Of a stretch of 36,575 nt of DNA, positions 30,138 to 36,575 are shown piece after piece (position 1 is the stretch's first letter; each line of letters starts with the position of its first letter). The stretch spans positions 1 through 36,575 of the forward strand of contig DATDXL010000088.1 of the NCBI GenBank assembly GCA_036517235.1, read 5' to 3'. Position numbers and translations under genes: made by a program. The stretch is from 2-02-FULL-46-13 sp036517235 (lineage in GTDB: Bacteria > Patescibacteriota > Minisyncoccia > Phycocordibacterales > DSPV01). Below the pieces are notes generated by a model. It did not search any database, was not told where the DNA came from, and saw only the letters and a list, made by a program, of their open reading frames with translations.

Positions 30138-32348
30138 CTAAACGACGGTGTTTTCTTCTTCCGGATCACCTTTCGCACCTATCACTTCTCGAGGTCTTGC
30201 TCCATGTCCGGGGCCTACTACTCCGCGCTCCTCAAGCATGTCAACGAGCTTTGCGGCACGGGCGTAGCCAACAGAGAGTTTCCGCTGGAGGTAGGAGGTC
30301 GACGCTTTTCCGGCACGGAGCACCTCTTCGCGCGCTACTTCGTAGAGGTCATCATCGTCCTCCAGGCTTGCTTCATCGAGGTTCGCCTCAAAGATAGTGT
30401 TGTCAGCGGGTGCCGTGAGATCGATCTCATCTCCAAACACGTCAGCGTATGAATCAATGAGGAATTTCACCACTTTCTTTACCTCAGTCTCAGAGATGAA
30501 GGGTGCCTGGAGGCGAGAAGGTTTCGCCATATCACCCGAAAGATAGAGGAGATCGCCTGCCCCGAGAAGTTTTTCCGCGCCTCCCGCATCAAGGATCGTT
30601 CGTGAGTCTATTTGGGAGGCGACTTGGAGGGCCACGCGCGCGGGGATGTTCGCCTTGATGAGTCCCGTGATGACGTTAACCGAGGGCCTCTGTGTCGAGA
30701 GGATGAGGTGGATGCCGACGGCACGGCTCATTTGCGCGAGGCGCACCACGGCTGACTCCAGTTCGCGCGGGTAGCTAGACATGATGTCGGCGAGCTCATC
30801 GATAACGATGACGATATAAGGCATGAGCACAGGCACTTTGGGTGAGTTTTCGTCTCCTGCCTCAATGCGCTTCCCCTCAAGTTTTTTAAGCGCGGGGGTA
30901 AGAATGTTTTTATGATACGACTCAATATCCCGTACGGATTCTGCTTCTAGTATGTCGTAGCGTCTATCCATCTCTTTGGCCGCCCATTTTAGAGCAAGAA
31001 TCGACTTTTTCGCTTCGGTAATAACGGGCGTTAGGAGATGCGGGATTTTGTTGTACATCGTGAGCTCAACGCGTTTGGGATCGATCATGATGAACTTTAG
31101 GTGTTCAGGCGAATTCCGATAGAGAAGGGAAGTGATGATACCGTGGATAATCACTGACTTGCCAGAACCGGTAGCTCCTGCAATGAGGAGATGGGGCATT
31201 TTTGCCAGATTTCCGAAACAGCACTTGCCGGCGATCGTTTTGCCGAGAGCTACCATGAGGGATTTCTCCGATTGCTTGAATTCAGCATCAGCAAGCATCG
31301 AAGCAAGACCTACGGTTGATTTGGTACTGTTGGGGACTTCAATGCCTACGAGGGATTTTCCGGGAATAGGAGCTTCAATACGGAGGGGGTGTGCCGCCAA
31401 GGCGAGAGAAAGATCGTTTTGGAGCGCTACGATACGGGAAAGTTTTACTCCTTCCGCGGGTTTCAGAGCGTAGCGAGTGACCGTCGGACCTATAGTTACC
31501 TCATCCATTTCCACATCGATACCGAAGTTCTGCAGTGAACGCTTGATGATGTTCACATTTGCCTTGATATCACCAACGCCGGGAGTTCCACGGTCTTTCT
31601 CAAGAAGACTGAGAGGAATCGGTATGAATTTTTTTCCAGTATATTTAAAAATATGCTGATTGACCGCGAAATCTCCCGCAACGACGTCTCCCTTCTTGGG
31701 AATTGTTGCCGCATGGACCTTTACTTCGGTTTCCTCTTCCTCGCTCTCCTCTTCTTCCACGTCACTCTCTTCCTCGTCCTCCTCTTCATCATCTTTCGCA
31801 TCCGCATTTTGTCCGCCGGTGATCGTTAGGGTTTCCTTGTTGCGAGAGAATAACCCCGTTACTCGTGCGAAGAGAGGGGATAGGTTGATTCCCGTGTCGA
31901 AAACGATGAGAATGCAGATAAAAAGAAGTGCCACAAGGAGGATTATGCCCGCCATCGTCCCAAAGAGTTTTATCAGAGGTAGGGCGACGAGACTCCCAAG
32001 GTACCCTCCTTGCTCTTGTGCTGCGACACTGACTATGCCGAGACCCGATAGAAAGAAGATCACCGCGGCTATCGTTTTAGAAAGGGAGAACCCCCGGTGG
32101 ATGTTCTTTAGCGTTGCTGCTCCGTAGAGAACGAGTATGAGAGGAAACATAAAATATCCTACCCCGAGCGTTACTGAAAGGTAGTGAAAGGCTATTTTGC
32201 CGGCAACACCAGCTCTATTGAAGGCGGCAAGCGTTAAAAGGATGCTTACGGCGAAGCTTAGAATGGCGATTACACCTTGTATTGTTTCGCTTTTCAGGTG
32301 GTTTCGCGGCTCTTTCTCGTCATCTTTTTCTCTTTTGCGTTTTGCCAT
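30138..32348 (-). CDS. ftsK: DNA translocase FtsK
   Basis: 736 aa from ATG 32348. FtsK pumps the chromosome termini through the septum and assists dimer resolution. Four membrane helices (~residues 20-170) are followed by a strongly acidic linker (DDEEEDEEESDVEEEESEEE). The motor has Walker A (AGATGSGKSVIIHG) and Walker B (PYIVIVIDELADIMSSYP). The C-terminal gamma winged helix reads STSYLQRKLSVGYARAAKLV and recognises KOPS-like DNA sites. I chose 32348 because TGG-TATAAT ends 13 nt before it and the next residues MAKRKREKD fit. Starts at 32363 or 32456 would lie on or upstream of the -10. Confidence 0.95.
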   Translation of the reverse strand: MAKRKREKDDEKEPRNHLKSETIQGVIAILSFAVSILLTLAAFNRAGVAGKIAFHYLSVTLGVGYFMFPLILVLYGAATLKNIHRGFSLSKTIAAVIFFLSGLGIVSVAAQEQGGYLGSLVALPLIKLFGTMAGIILLVALLFICILIVFDTGINLSPLFARVTGLFSRNKETLTITGGQNADAKDDEEEDEEESDVEEEESEEEETEVKVHAATIPKKGDVVAGDFAVNQHIFKYTGKKFIPIPLSLLEKDRGTPGVGDIKANVNIIKRSLQNFGIDVEMDEVTIGPTVTRYALKPAEGVKLSRIVALQNDLSLALAAHPLRIEAPIPGKSLVGIEVPNSTKSTVGLASMLADAEFKQSEKSLMVALGKTIAGKCCFGNLAKMPHLLIAGATGSGKSVIIHGIITSLLYRNSPEHLKFIMIDPKRVELTMYNKIPHLLTPVITEAKKSILALKWAAKEMDRRYDILEAESVRDIESYHKNILTPALKKLEGKRIEAGDENSPKVPVLMPYIVIVIDELADIMSSYPRELESAVVRLAQMSRAVGIHLILSTQRPSVNVITGLIKANIPARVALQVASQIDSRTILDAGGAEKLLGAGDLLYLSGDMAKPSRLQAPFISETEVKKVVKFLIDSYADVFGDEIDLTAPADNTIFEANLDEASLEDDDDLYEVAREEVLRAGKASTSYLQRKLSVGYARAAKLVDMLEERGVVGPGHGARPREVIGAKGDPEEENTVV

Positions 32349-32361
32349 CTTGTATTGGCTC

Positions 32362-32370
32362 ATTATACCA
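32362..32370 (-). promoter_or_regulatory. Extended -10 promoter of ftsK
   Basis: TGG-TATAAT on the minus strand (32370-32362). The mRNA would start about 7 nt before the ATG at 32348. No good -35 is seen, as is common with extended -10 promoters. Confidence 0.6.
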
Positions 32371-32515
32371 CTGCCTATAGCACAATACCGAAATCGGCAT
32401 TTATTCCAATTACAACCAGACCATCTCTTAGCTGAAGGTGCAAAAAGGATAGCCACATGGACTTATGTTCTGGTCAATGTTGTCAGGGGACGAGACAAGG
32501 TGTAGTTTAGGAACT

Positions 32516-32588
32516 GTCCTTTATGCGGCGCGCGCAGATTTCTCTCTCATGTCCTTTAACTCCATATAAAGGACATATATAAAAGACA
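32516..32588. promoter_or_regulatory. Operator sites (TAAAGGACA) before the regulator gene
   Basis: TGTCCTTTA at 32516-32524 and 32550-32558, TAAAGGACA at 32567-32575 and a one-mismatch TAAAAGACA at 32580-32588. The middle two form an inverted pair with an 8-nt spacer. They lie between the probable -35 and the TATATA (32576-32581) that is 9 nt before the start ATG. A bound protein would block the promoter. Confidence 0.7.
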
Positions 32589-32590
32589 TC

Positions 32591-33409
32591 ATGATGAATG
32601 AACTAACAAATAAACCAGATAAGTCTTTGGAAATCCATATTCCCAAGGATTATCTAGATATAATCAAAAGGACAGAAAGAATAGTCGCGGCATTTTTTGT
32701 GGTGACCGATATACTTGAGCAGGGAAATCCTCTAGGACAGAAGATAAGGACATTAAGCATCGATCTGCTTAGTAGCTTAATCGAATCAGCTTCATCTCTT
32801 ACAACCAGGGTTAATTCCCTTAAAAATTACTCCAGAGATCTTTTTGAGACCATTGCGCTCCTTGAAATAGGTTTTTTTTCTGGACACATATCGGAAATGA
32901 ATTTCAAGATAATCTCCAGCGAAGCAGAGAGACTCATTTCTGTTTCTGTCCGCTTGCAGACCCAGGCCTCTCCTTCATCGGTGAAAATCGGTGATATATT
33001 CTCGCCCGATACAGAAAGAACAGATAACGGTACTACAAAACTCCTAAGAGGTTTTTTTGATAAAGGACATAAAAGATATCCATATAAAGGACATAAAATA
33101 CATAAAAAGGACATACCAATGTCCTTTAAGAACTCGGGAGATTCTAGTAAAGTACGTCTCAATAAGGGCAAGGATTCAAGGAAATCAATAATAGTTTCGG
33201 CCCTAGGAGAGGGAAAACATTTGAATGTAAAGGACTTTTCAGTTTTTCTTGTTGGCGTAGGAGAGAAAACAATACAGCGTGATCTTGCTAATCTTGTTCG
33301 TTTGGGTGTCCTAAAGCGGGAAGGAGAGAGAAGGTGGAGTAGATATTTCATTGAAAAACATGAAATTACCGATTTATCGGAAAGAACCCCTGGAATCTCC
33401 ACTGAATAG
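32591..33409 (+). CDS. Winged-helix regulator with operator-derived linker
   Basis: 272 aa, not assignable to a named family. The N-terminal half (residues ~1-125) is helical and resembles a four-helix bundle (ILEQGNPLGQKIRTLSIDLL, SLKNYSRDLFETIALLEIGF). The C-terminal part is a winged helix-turn-helix of DeoR/Lrp type: KHLNVKDFSVFLVGVGEKTI, QRDLANLVRLGVLKREGERR. They are joined by a Lys/His-rich linker (~157-180) encoded by four AAAGGACA sites. Sites of the same kind flank its promoter, so it is probably autoregulated. The start is ATG 32591 or the next ATG at 32594. Codons of the linker match neither domain. DNA-binding repressor is my best guess. Confidence 0.7.
   Translation: MMNELTNKPDKSLEIHIPKDYLDIIKRTERIVAAFFVVTDILEQGNPLGQKIRTLSIDLLSSLIESASSLTTRVNSLKNYSRDLFETIALLEIGFFSGHISEMNFKIISSEAERLISVSVRLQTQASPSSVKIGDIFSPDTERTDNGTTKLLRGFFDKGHKRYPYKGHKIHKKDIPMSFKNSGDSSKVRLNKGKDSRKSIIVSALGEGKHLNVKDFSVFLVGVGEKTIQRDLANLVRLGVLKREGERRWSRYFIEKHEITDLSERTPGISTE
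33061..33128. promoter_or_regulatory. AAAGGACA array inside the regulator gene
   Basis: TAAAGGACA at 33061-33069 and 33085-33093, AAAGGACA at 33106-33113 and its complement TGTCCTTTA at 33120-33128. The last two form a palindrome AAAGGACAT-ACCA-ATGTCCTTT. A further near-copy lies at 33228-33236. These match the sites before the gene. Confidence 0.75.
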
Positions 33410-34145
33410 TAATAATGGCTTGTTCTATACGTCCTTTCTTATAGGAGAGGCATTTAGGGATATCTCCTTGAGGGCCTTATGATGATTGACTTTTTTGGCT
33501 CTTTATGAGAACCTAACCTTAGTAGTTAGCAGATTGCTTTTCCGTCATTCGAAATGTCACAAAGAAGCGGGTTTTTTGAATAGCTCGACAATACACCCTT
33601 GGTTTGTAAGGGTTTTTTGTCAGTTATCCACATTGCCGCCTTTGTAGGGCTTTTTGGGGCGTTATATAATTCTGCTTAGGGTTTCCCGAATTTTCTGTAT
33701 GTTTCCCAGGTCAGTGAGAGGGATGTTTTCTTGTTGTTCGGTAGCACTTAGAGAGGTCGTTGACAATTTAATAGGTACAATATAGGTACTAGGTACAAGG
33801 TACAAAAAAAGTATTTCTGTTTTTCTTAATCCCTCGATGGAAGCAAAAAACTTGTAACTCGGTCTTACTCTGGTCAGCTAACTTTCGGTCCCTTGTCGAG
33901 AGGAGTTCGAAAGATAGTTTGAAAACATTGCGAACGTTTCAGCTATTCTTAACTGAAGGTTTGAGATATTCGTTAATGGCACCCAAACATTTTTGAAAAA
34001 AATGAATGGGCAAAAAGTTAGTTATCAACCGAAATGTGTGAGATTGGTTTGTGTCGAAACTAGTCCACCGTTTCATGACATTTTCTCCACGGCTTGTTAA
34101 CCCCAGGTCGTAAGAAAATAATTATTGTTAGCAAATTAATAGAAC
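33410..34145. other. Gene-free 736-bp stretch
   Basis: No convincing gene on either strand. It holds a small terminator-like hairpin ACCCTT/AAGGGT with a T run (33595-33618) and one DnaA-box-like TTATCCACA (33624-33632). A TTGACA at 33760 is followed by GGTAC-type direct repeats (GGTACAA, GGTACT, GGTACAA, GGTACAA) at ~33774-33805. Near 34095-34120, TTGTTA and ATAATT may form the promoter of the S-layer-like gene. The length suggests a long leader or regulatory region. Confidence 0.6.
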
Positions 34146-36575
34146 ATGAATTCAACAAAATTAAACACGAAAAAAATCGTCGCAGGAGCAATCGGTCTCG
34201 CGATGGTCTTCTCGTTCGCGCTCCCTTCACAGGCAGCGACGATTGAGGAGCTCACTGCTCAGATCAGCTCTCTTCTCGCAACGATCGCTTCTCTGCAAAT
34301 ACAGCTTTCAGCAATGCAGGGCGGCACAACGACGGGCGGCTATGTTTTCAGCACCAACCTCACCATCGGCTCAACGGGCAATGATGTGGTTGAACTGCAG
34401 AAAATCCTGGTAGCAAAAGGCTACCTCGTAATGCCATCAGGCGTTGCGATGGGATACTTCGGAGCATTGACCAAGAGTGCGGTTGCGAAGTGGCAAGCTG
34501 CAGAGGGCATCAGCCCAGCAGCTGGCTATGTTGGACCTATCTCACGCGCTAAACTCAACTCAATGGGCGGAGTAGTAGTTGTGCCTCCAGGCACGCCTCC
34601 GGGAGTTACTCCTCCTGCTGGCGCAACCCTCGCCGTTGCAGCGGGCACACAGCCTGCGCAACAGCTTGCTCCAGGAGGTGCTGCACGCATTCCGTTCACC
34701 AAGTTCACGGTTACAGCCGGTTCTTCCGACGTGACAGTTAACTCGGTCATGGTTACCCGTGTCGGTCCTGGTCAGGACGGCGCATTTGCGGGTGTCGTTC
34801 TCTTGGATGAGAACGGAACGCAGATCGGTCTCACAAAAACCCTCAACTCAAATCACCAGGCGAATATCGGCGAGCCATTTACGGTAAAGGCGGGAACAAC
34901 CCGAACCTTGACCGTTGGCGGCAACTTGGTGGCACTTGCTACCATCGCGTCAACTTACGCAGGTGAAGTGCCGGCCTTCCAGGTGACCTCGATCAATACG
35001 AGCGTACCGGTTGTCGGTTCGCTTCCTATCACTGGAACAGGTCAGGTTCTCAACGGTACGCTTACTATCGGTACCGCGACCATGACAGAAGTCTATGACC
35101 CGGGAGATGGCTTGGATAAATCAATTGGAACGACAGGGTACCTCTTCGGCACCATCAAGGCCGCCGCTTCGAACGAAGATTTACGCCTTCGTTCAATCCG
35201 ATGGAACCAATCAGGTTCCGCTTCATCGGCTGACCTCGCCAACATCGTAACGATCGTTGACGGCGTGTCATACCCGACGGTACTTTCAACCGATGGCAAG
35301 TACTACACCACGACCTTCGGTTCAGGCATCGTTATCGCCAAAGGCTTCTCGAAAGAGATTTCTATCAAGGGCGATATCATTGGCGGCCCAGGTCGCACAG
35401 TAGCGTTTGACCTCTACCGGACTACCGACATCTTCGTCTCTGGCGAAACCTACGGCTATGGCATTACGCCTTCGACCGCTGGTGCTTCAGGTGTATTCGG
35501 TACCACGAATCCATGGCTTGATGCCGCTTCTGTAGATGTCATTGCTGGTACGGTCACGACGATCGGCAAAGCAACGGAAGTTGCTTCGCAAAACATCGCA
35601 GTCAATGTTCCTAACCAAGTTCTCGGAGGCTTTGCCACTGAGTTCATTGGTGAACCGGTAACGATTGCAGGTATGACCGTTAGACTCGGCTACAGCTCGA
35701 ATGACGCAACCACAAGGCTTTTGACCAATGTGACTATCGTTGATCAGAATGGCGCCGTTGTTGCTGGTCCTAAAGATGCGGCTGATGTTGACGGTGCGGT
35801 TCAGGAAGTAGTATTCACTGACAGTGTCACTTTCCCACTCGGTCGTCAGATCTACACCCTCAAGGGTACAATTGATCCTGATGTAACGAATGGTCAAACC
35901 TTGACGGCTTCGACCACACCTTCAGGCTGGACAACGCCGACCGGTCAAAATACCGGCAACAGCGTTACCGTTTCGCAAGGCGTCTTCAGCATGAACTCAA
36001 TGACAGTTCGCACCGCTGACCTCAACATCACGATGTCGACACAACCTGTGTCACAGAACATCGTAGCAGGCGGTCAAGATGTGCTCTTCGCACAACCTCA
36101 GCTTGACGCTTCACAGTCAGGTGAGGACATCCGACTCTCGCAACTCCCGCTACGACTTACCTCGGCAGGCGGTGCGGCGGTAACGGATCTCACTGGTTGT
36201 CAGCTCTTCGATGGAGCATCAGTGCTCAACACTGGTTCCAACGTTCCGACAACGCTTGACGGTACTGACATCTTTAGCTTTGACGCTCCCCTTACGATTC
36301 CAAAGGGAGTGGTGAAGACTTTGTCACTCAAGTGTGACGTTGCTACGGCAGGTACCGGTAACCACATCTGGAGCGTGAACTCGGGCGATACATTCAACGC
36401 CACAGGCGTTACCTCGGGTAGCGCTGTGACAGAAGATGTAACGACGGGTAGCGCAGGTACTATGTCAATCAGCACAGGTTCCTTGGCAGTTTCCGTTCAC
36501 TCATCGTCGCCGTCCTACACAATCGCGGCTGGTGGTTCAGCAGGTGTTACGGCGGGTGTACTCAATCTCCTTGCT
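34146..36575 (+). CDS. Secreted S-layer-like protein with peptidoglycan-binding domain, 3'-truncated
   Basis: 810 codons run to the window edge without a stop. A signal peptide (MNSTKLNTKKIVAGAIGLAM, then VFSFALPSQA, cleavage near residue 30) is followed by a short coiled coil (TIEELTAQISSLLATIASLQ). A PG_binding_1 domain follows (LTIGSTGNDVVELQKILVAK, then GYFGALTKSAVAKWQ, residues ~72-130). A Pro-rich linker leads to long beta-rich Thr/Ser/Gly modules (from ~residue 180). The amino acids are low in Cys and Lys, typical of an S-layer or adhesin. CPR cells usually have such a layer, and this gene may be its main component. There is no Shine-Dalgarno sequence. A ~740-bp upstream region could hold a long leader. 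Confidence 0.85.
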   Translation, partial: MNSTKLNTKKIVAGAIGLAMVFSFALPSQAATIEELTAQISSLLATIASLQIQLSAMQGGTTTGGYVFSTNLTIGSTGNDVVELQKILVAKGYLVMPSGVAMGYFGALTKSAVAKWQAAEGISPAAGYVGPISRAKLNSMGGVVVVPPGTPPGVTPPAGATLAVAAGTQPAQQLAPGGAARIPFTKFTVTAGSSDVTVNSVMVTRVGPGQDGAFAGVVLLDENGTQIGLTKTLNSNHQANIGEPFTVKAGTTRTLTVGGNLVALATIASTYAGEVPAFQVTSINTSVPVVGSLPITGTGQVLNGTLTIGTATMTEVYDPGDGLDKSIGTTGYLFGTIKAAASNEDLRLRSIRWNQSGSASSADLANIVTIVDGVSYPTVLSTDGKYYTTTFGSGIVIAKGFSKEISIKGDIIGGPGRTVAFDLYRTTDIFVSGETYGYGITPSTAGASGVFGTTNPWLDAASVDVIAGTVTTIGKATEVASQNIAVNVPNQVLGGFATEFIGEPVTIAGMTVRLGYSSNDATTRLLTNVTIVDQNGAVVAGPKDAADVDGAVQEVVFTDSVTFPLGRQIYTLKGTIDPDVTNGQTLTASTTPSGWTTPTGQNTGNSVTVSQGVFSMNSMTVRTADLNITMSTQPVSQNIVAGGQDVLFAQPQLDASQSGEDIRLSQLPLRLTSAGGAAVTDLTGCQLFDGASVLNTGSNVPTTLDGTDIFSFDAPLTIPKGVVKTLSLKCDVATAGTGNHIWSVNSGDTFNATGVTSGSAVTEDVTTGSAGTMSISTGSLAVSVHSSSPSYTIAAGGSAGVTAGVLNLLA

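Noticed and set aside
32349..32456. Longer ftsK start
   Set aside because: The extra 36 residues lie on or upstream of the extended -10, are not FtsK-like and are rich in Cys and Trp.
33624..33632. TTATCCACA, a perfect DnaA box, as a sign of oriC
   Set aside because: It is a single box with no dnaA, dnaN or gidA nearby and no cluster of further boxes. A 9-mer can occur by chance in AT-rich DNA.
1..36575. CRISPR arrays, tRNA and rRNA genes
   Set aside because: No regularly spaced direct repeats, no cloverleaf with a T-loop and no conserved rRNA words were found by eye. A tRNAscan or Infernal run would settle this.

Overview
The window looks like a chromosomal segment of a Candidate Phyla Radiation bacterium (Patescibacteria, Parcubacteria-like). 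This is inferred from gene content and style. There are small single-copy housekeeping genes, bacterial rpsF-ssb-rpsR and recA-ftsK neighbourhoods, a large secreted S-layer-like protein with a peptidoglycan-binding domain, few Shine-Dalgarno sequences, many extended -10 promoters sitting only 6-9 nt before the start codon, and palindromic repeats scattered between and inside genes. No rRNA, tRNA or CRISPR array was seen.

Layout. (1) 1-8908: glyA (5' end cut off), phosphomannomutase/phosphoglucomutase, tmk, argS, a 75-aa orphan gene and a very long ileS. A histidine-phosphatase domain is inserted between the two halves of the IleS zinc site. (2) 8892-11800: a diversity-generating retroelement (DGR). 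A variable-protein gene (9000-9713) ends in a 112-bp variable repeat. It is followed by the non-coding template repeat (10039-10150), an Avd-type helical accessory gene on the minus strand, and a DGR-type reverse transcriptase broken by a frameshift and cut off before its YxDD motif by mosaic palindromic repeats. Template and variable repeat differ at 14 positions, all of them adenines in the template. (3) 11800-14990: a PurB-family lyase (minus), divergent from a 95-aa orphan gene, then an RBBP9-like hydrolase and recO. (4) 15014-22770: a membrane-anchored extracellular protein, glyS, an M16 protease, an AI-2E-family permease and metG. (5) 22780-27627: an ATP-grasp ligase, a small membrane protein, tatD, rpsF, ssb, rpsR and a SAM-hydrolase-like protein. 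(6) 27624-32348, minus strand: efp, a small membrane protein, recA, an anchored Ig-like protein and ftsK. (7) 32516-36575: a winged-helix regulator with an array of AAAGGACA sites, a 736-bp gene-free stretch, and the start of the S-layer-like gene.

Two patterns stand out besides the DGR. First, four genes (15234, glyS at 17341, 20048 and rpsF at 25106) have a long-range inverted repeat of about 14 bp. Its left arm lies at or near the predicted mRNA 5' end and its right arm ends exactly on the AT of the start ATG. The two most similar examples show a compensatory base-pair change, and the enclosed loops hold further hairpins and short AUG-initiated upstream reading frames. This looks like a shared leader-RNA architecture that joins the mRNA 5' end to the start codon. 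Second, dispersed palindromic elements have entered coding sequences (argS, ileS, the metG 5' end, the reverse transcriptase) and the rpsF-ssb gap.

Together the genes cover tRNA charging, translation, one-carbon and sugar metabolism, recombination, chromosome segregation and the cell surface. The DGR is the accessory module. All product names are from reading sequence motifs; no database search was run.
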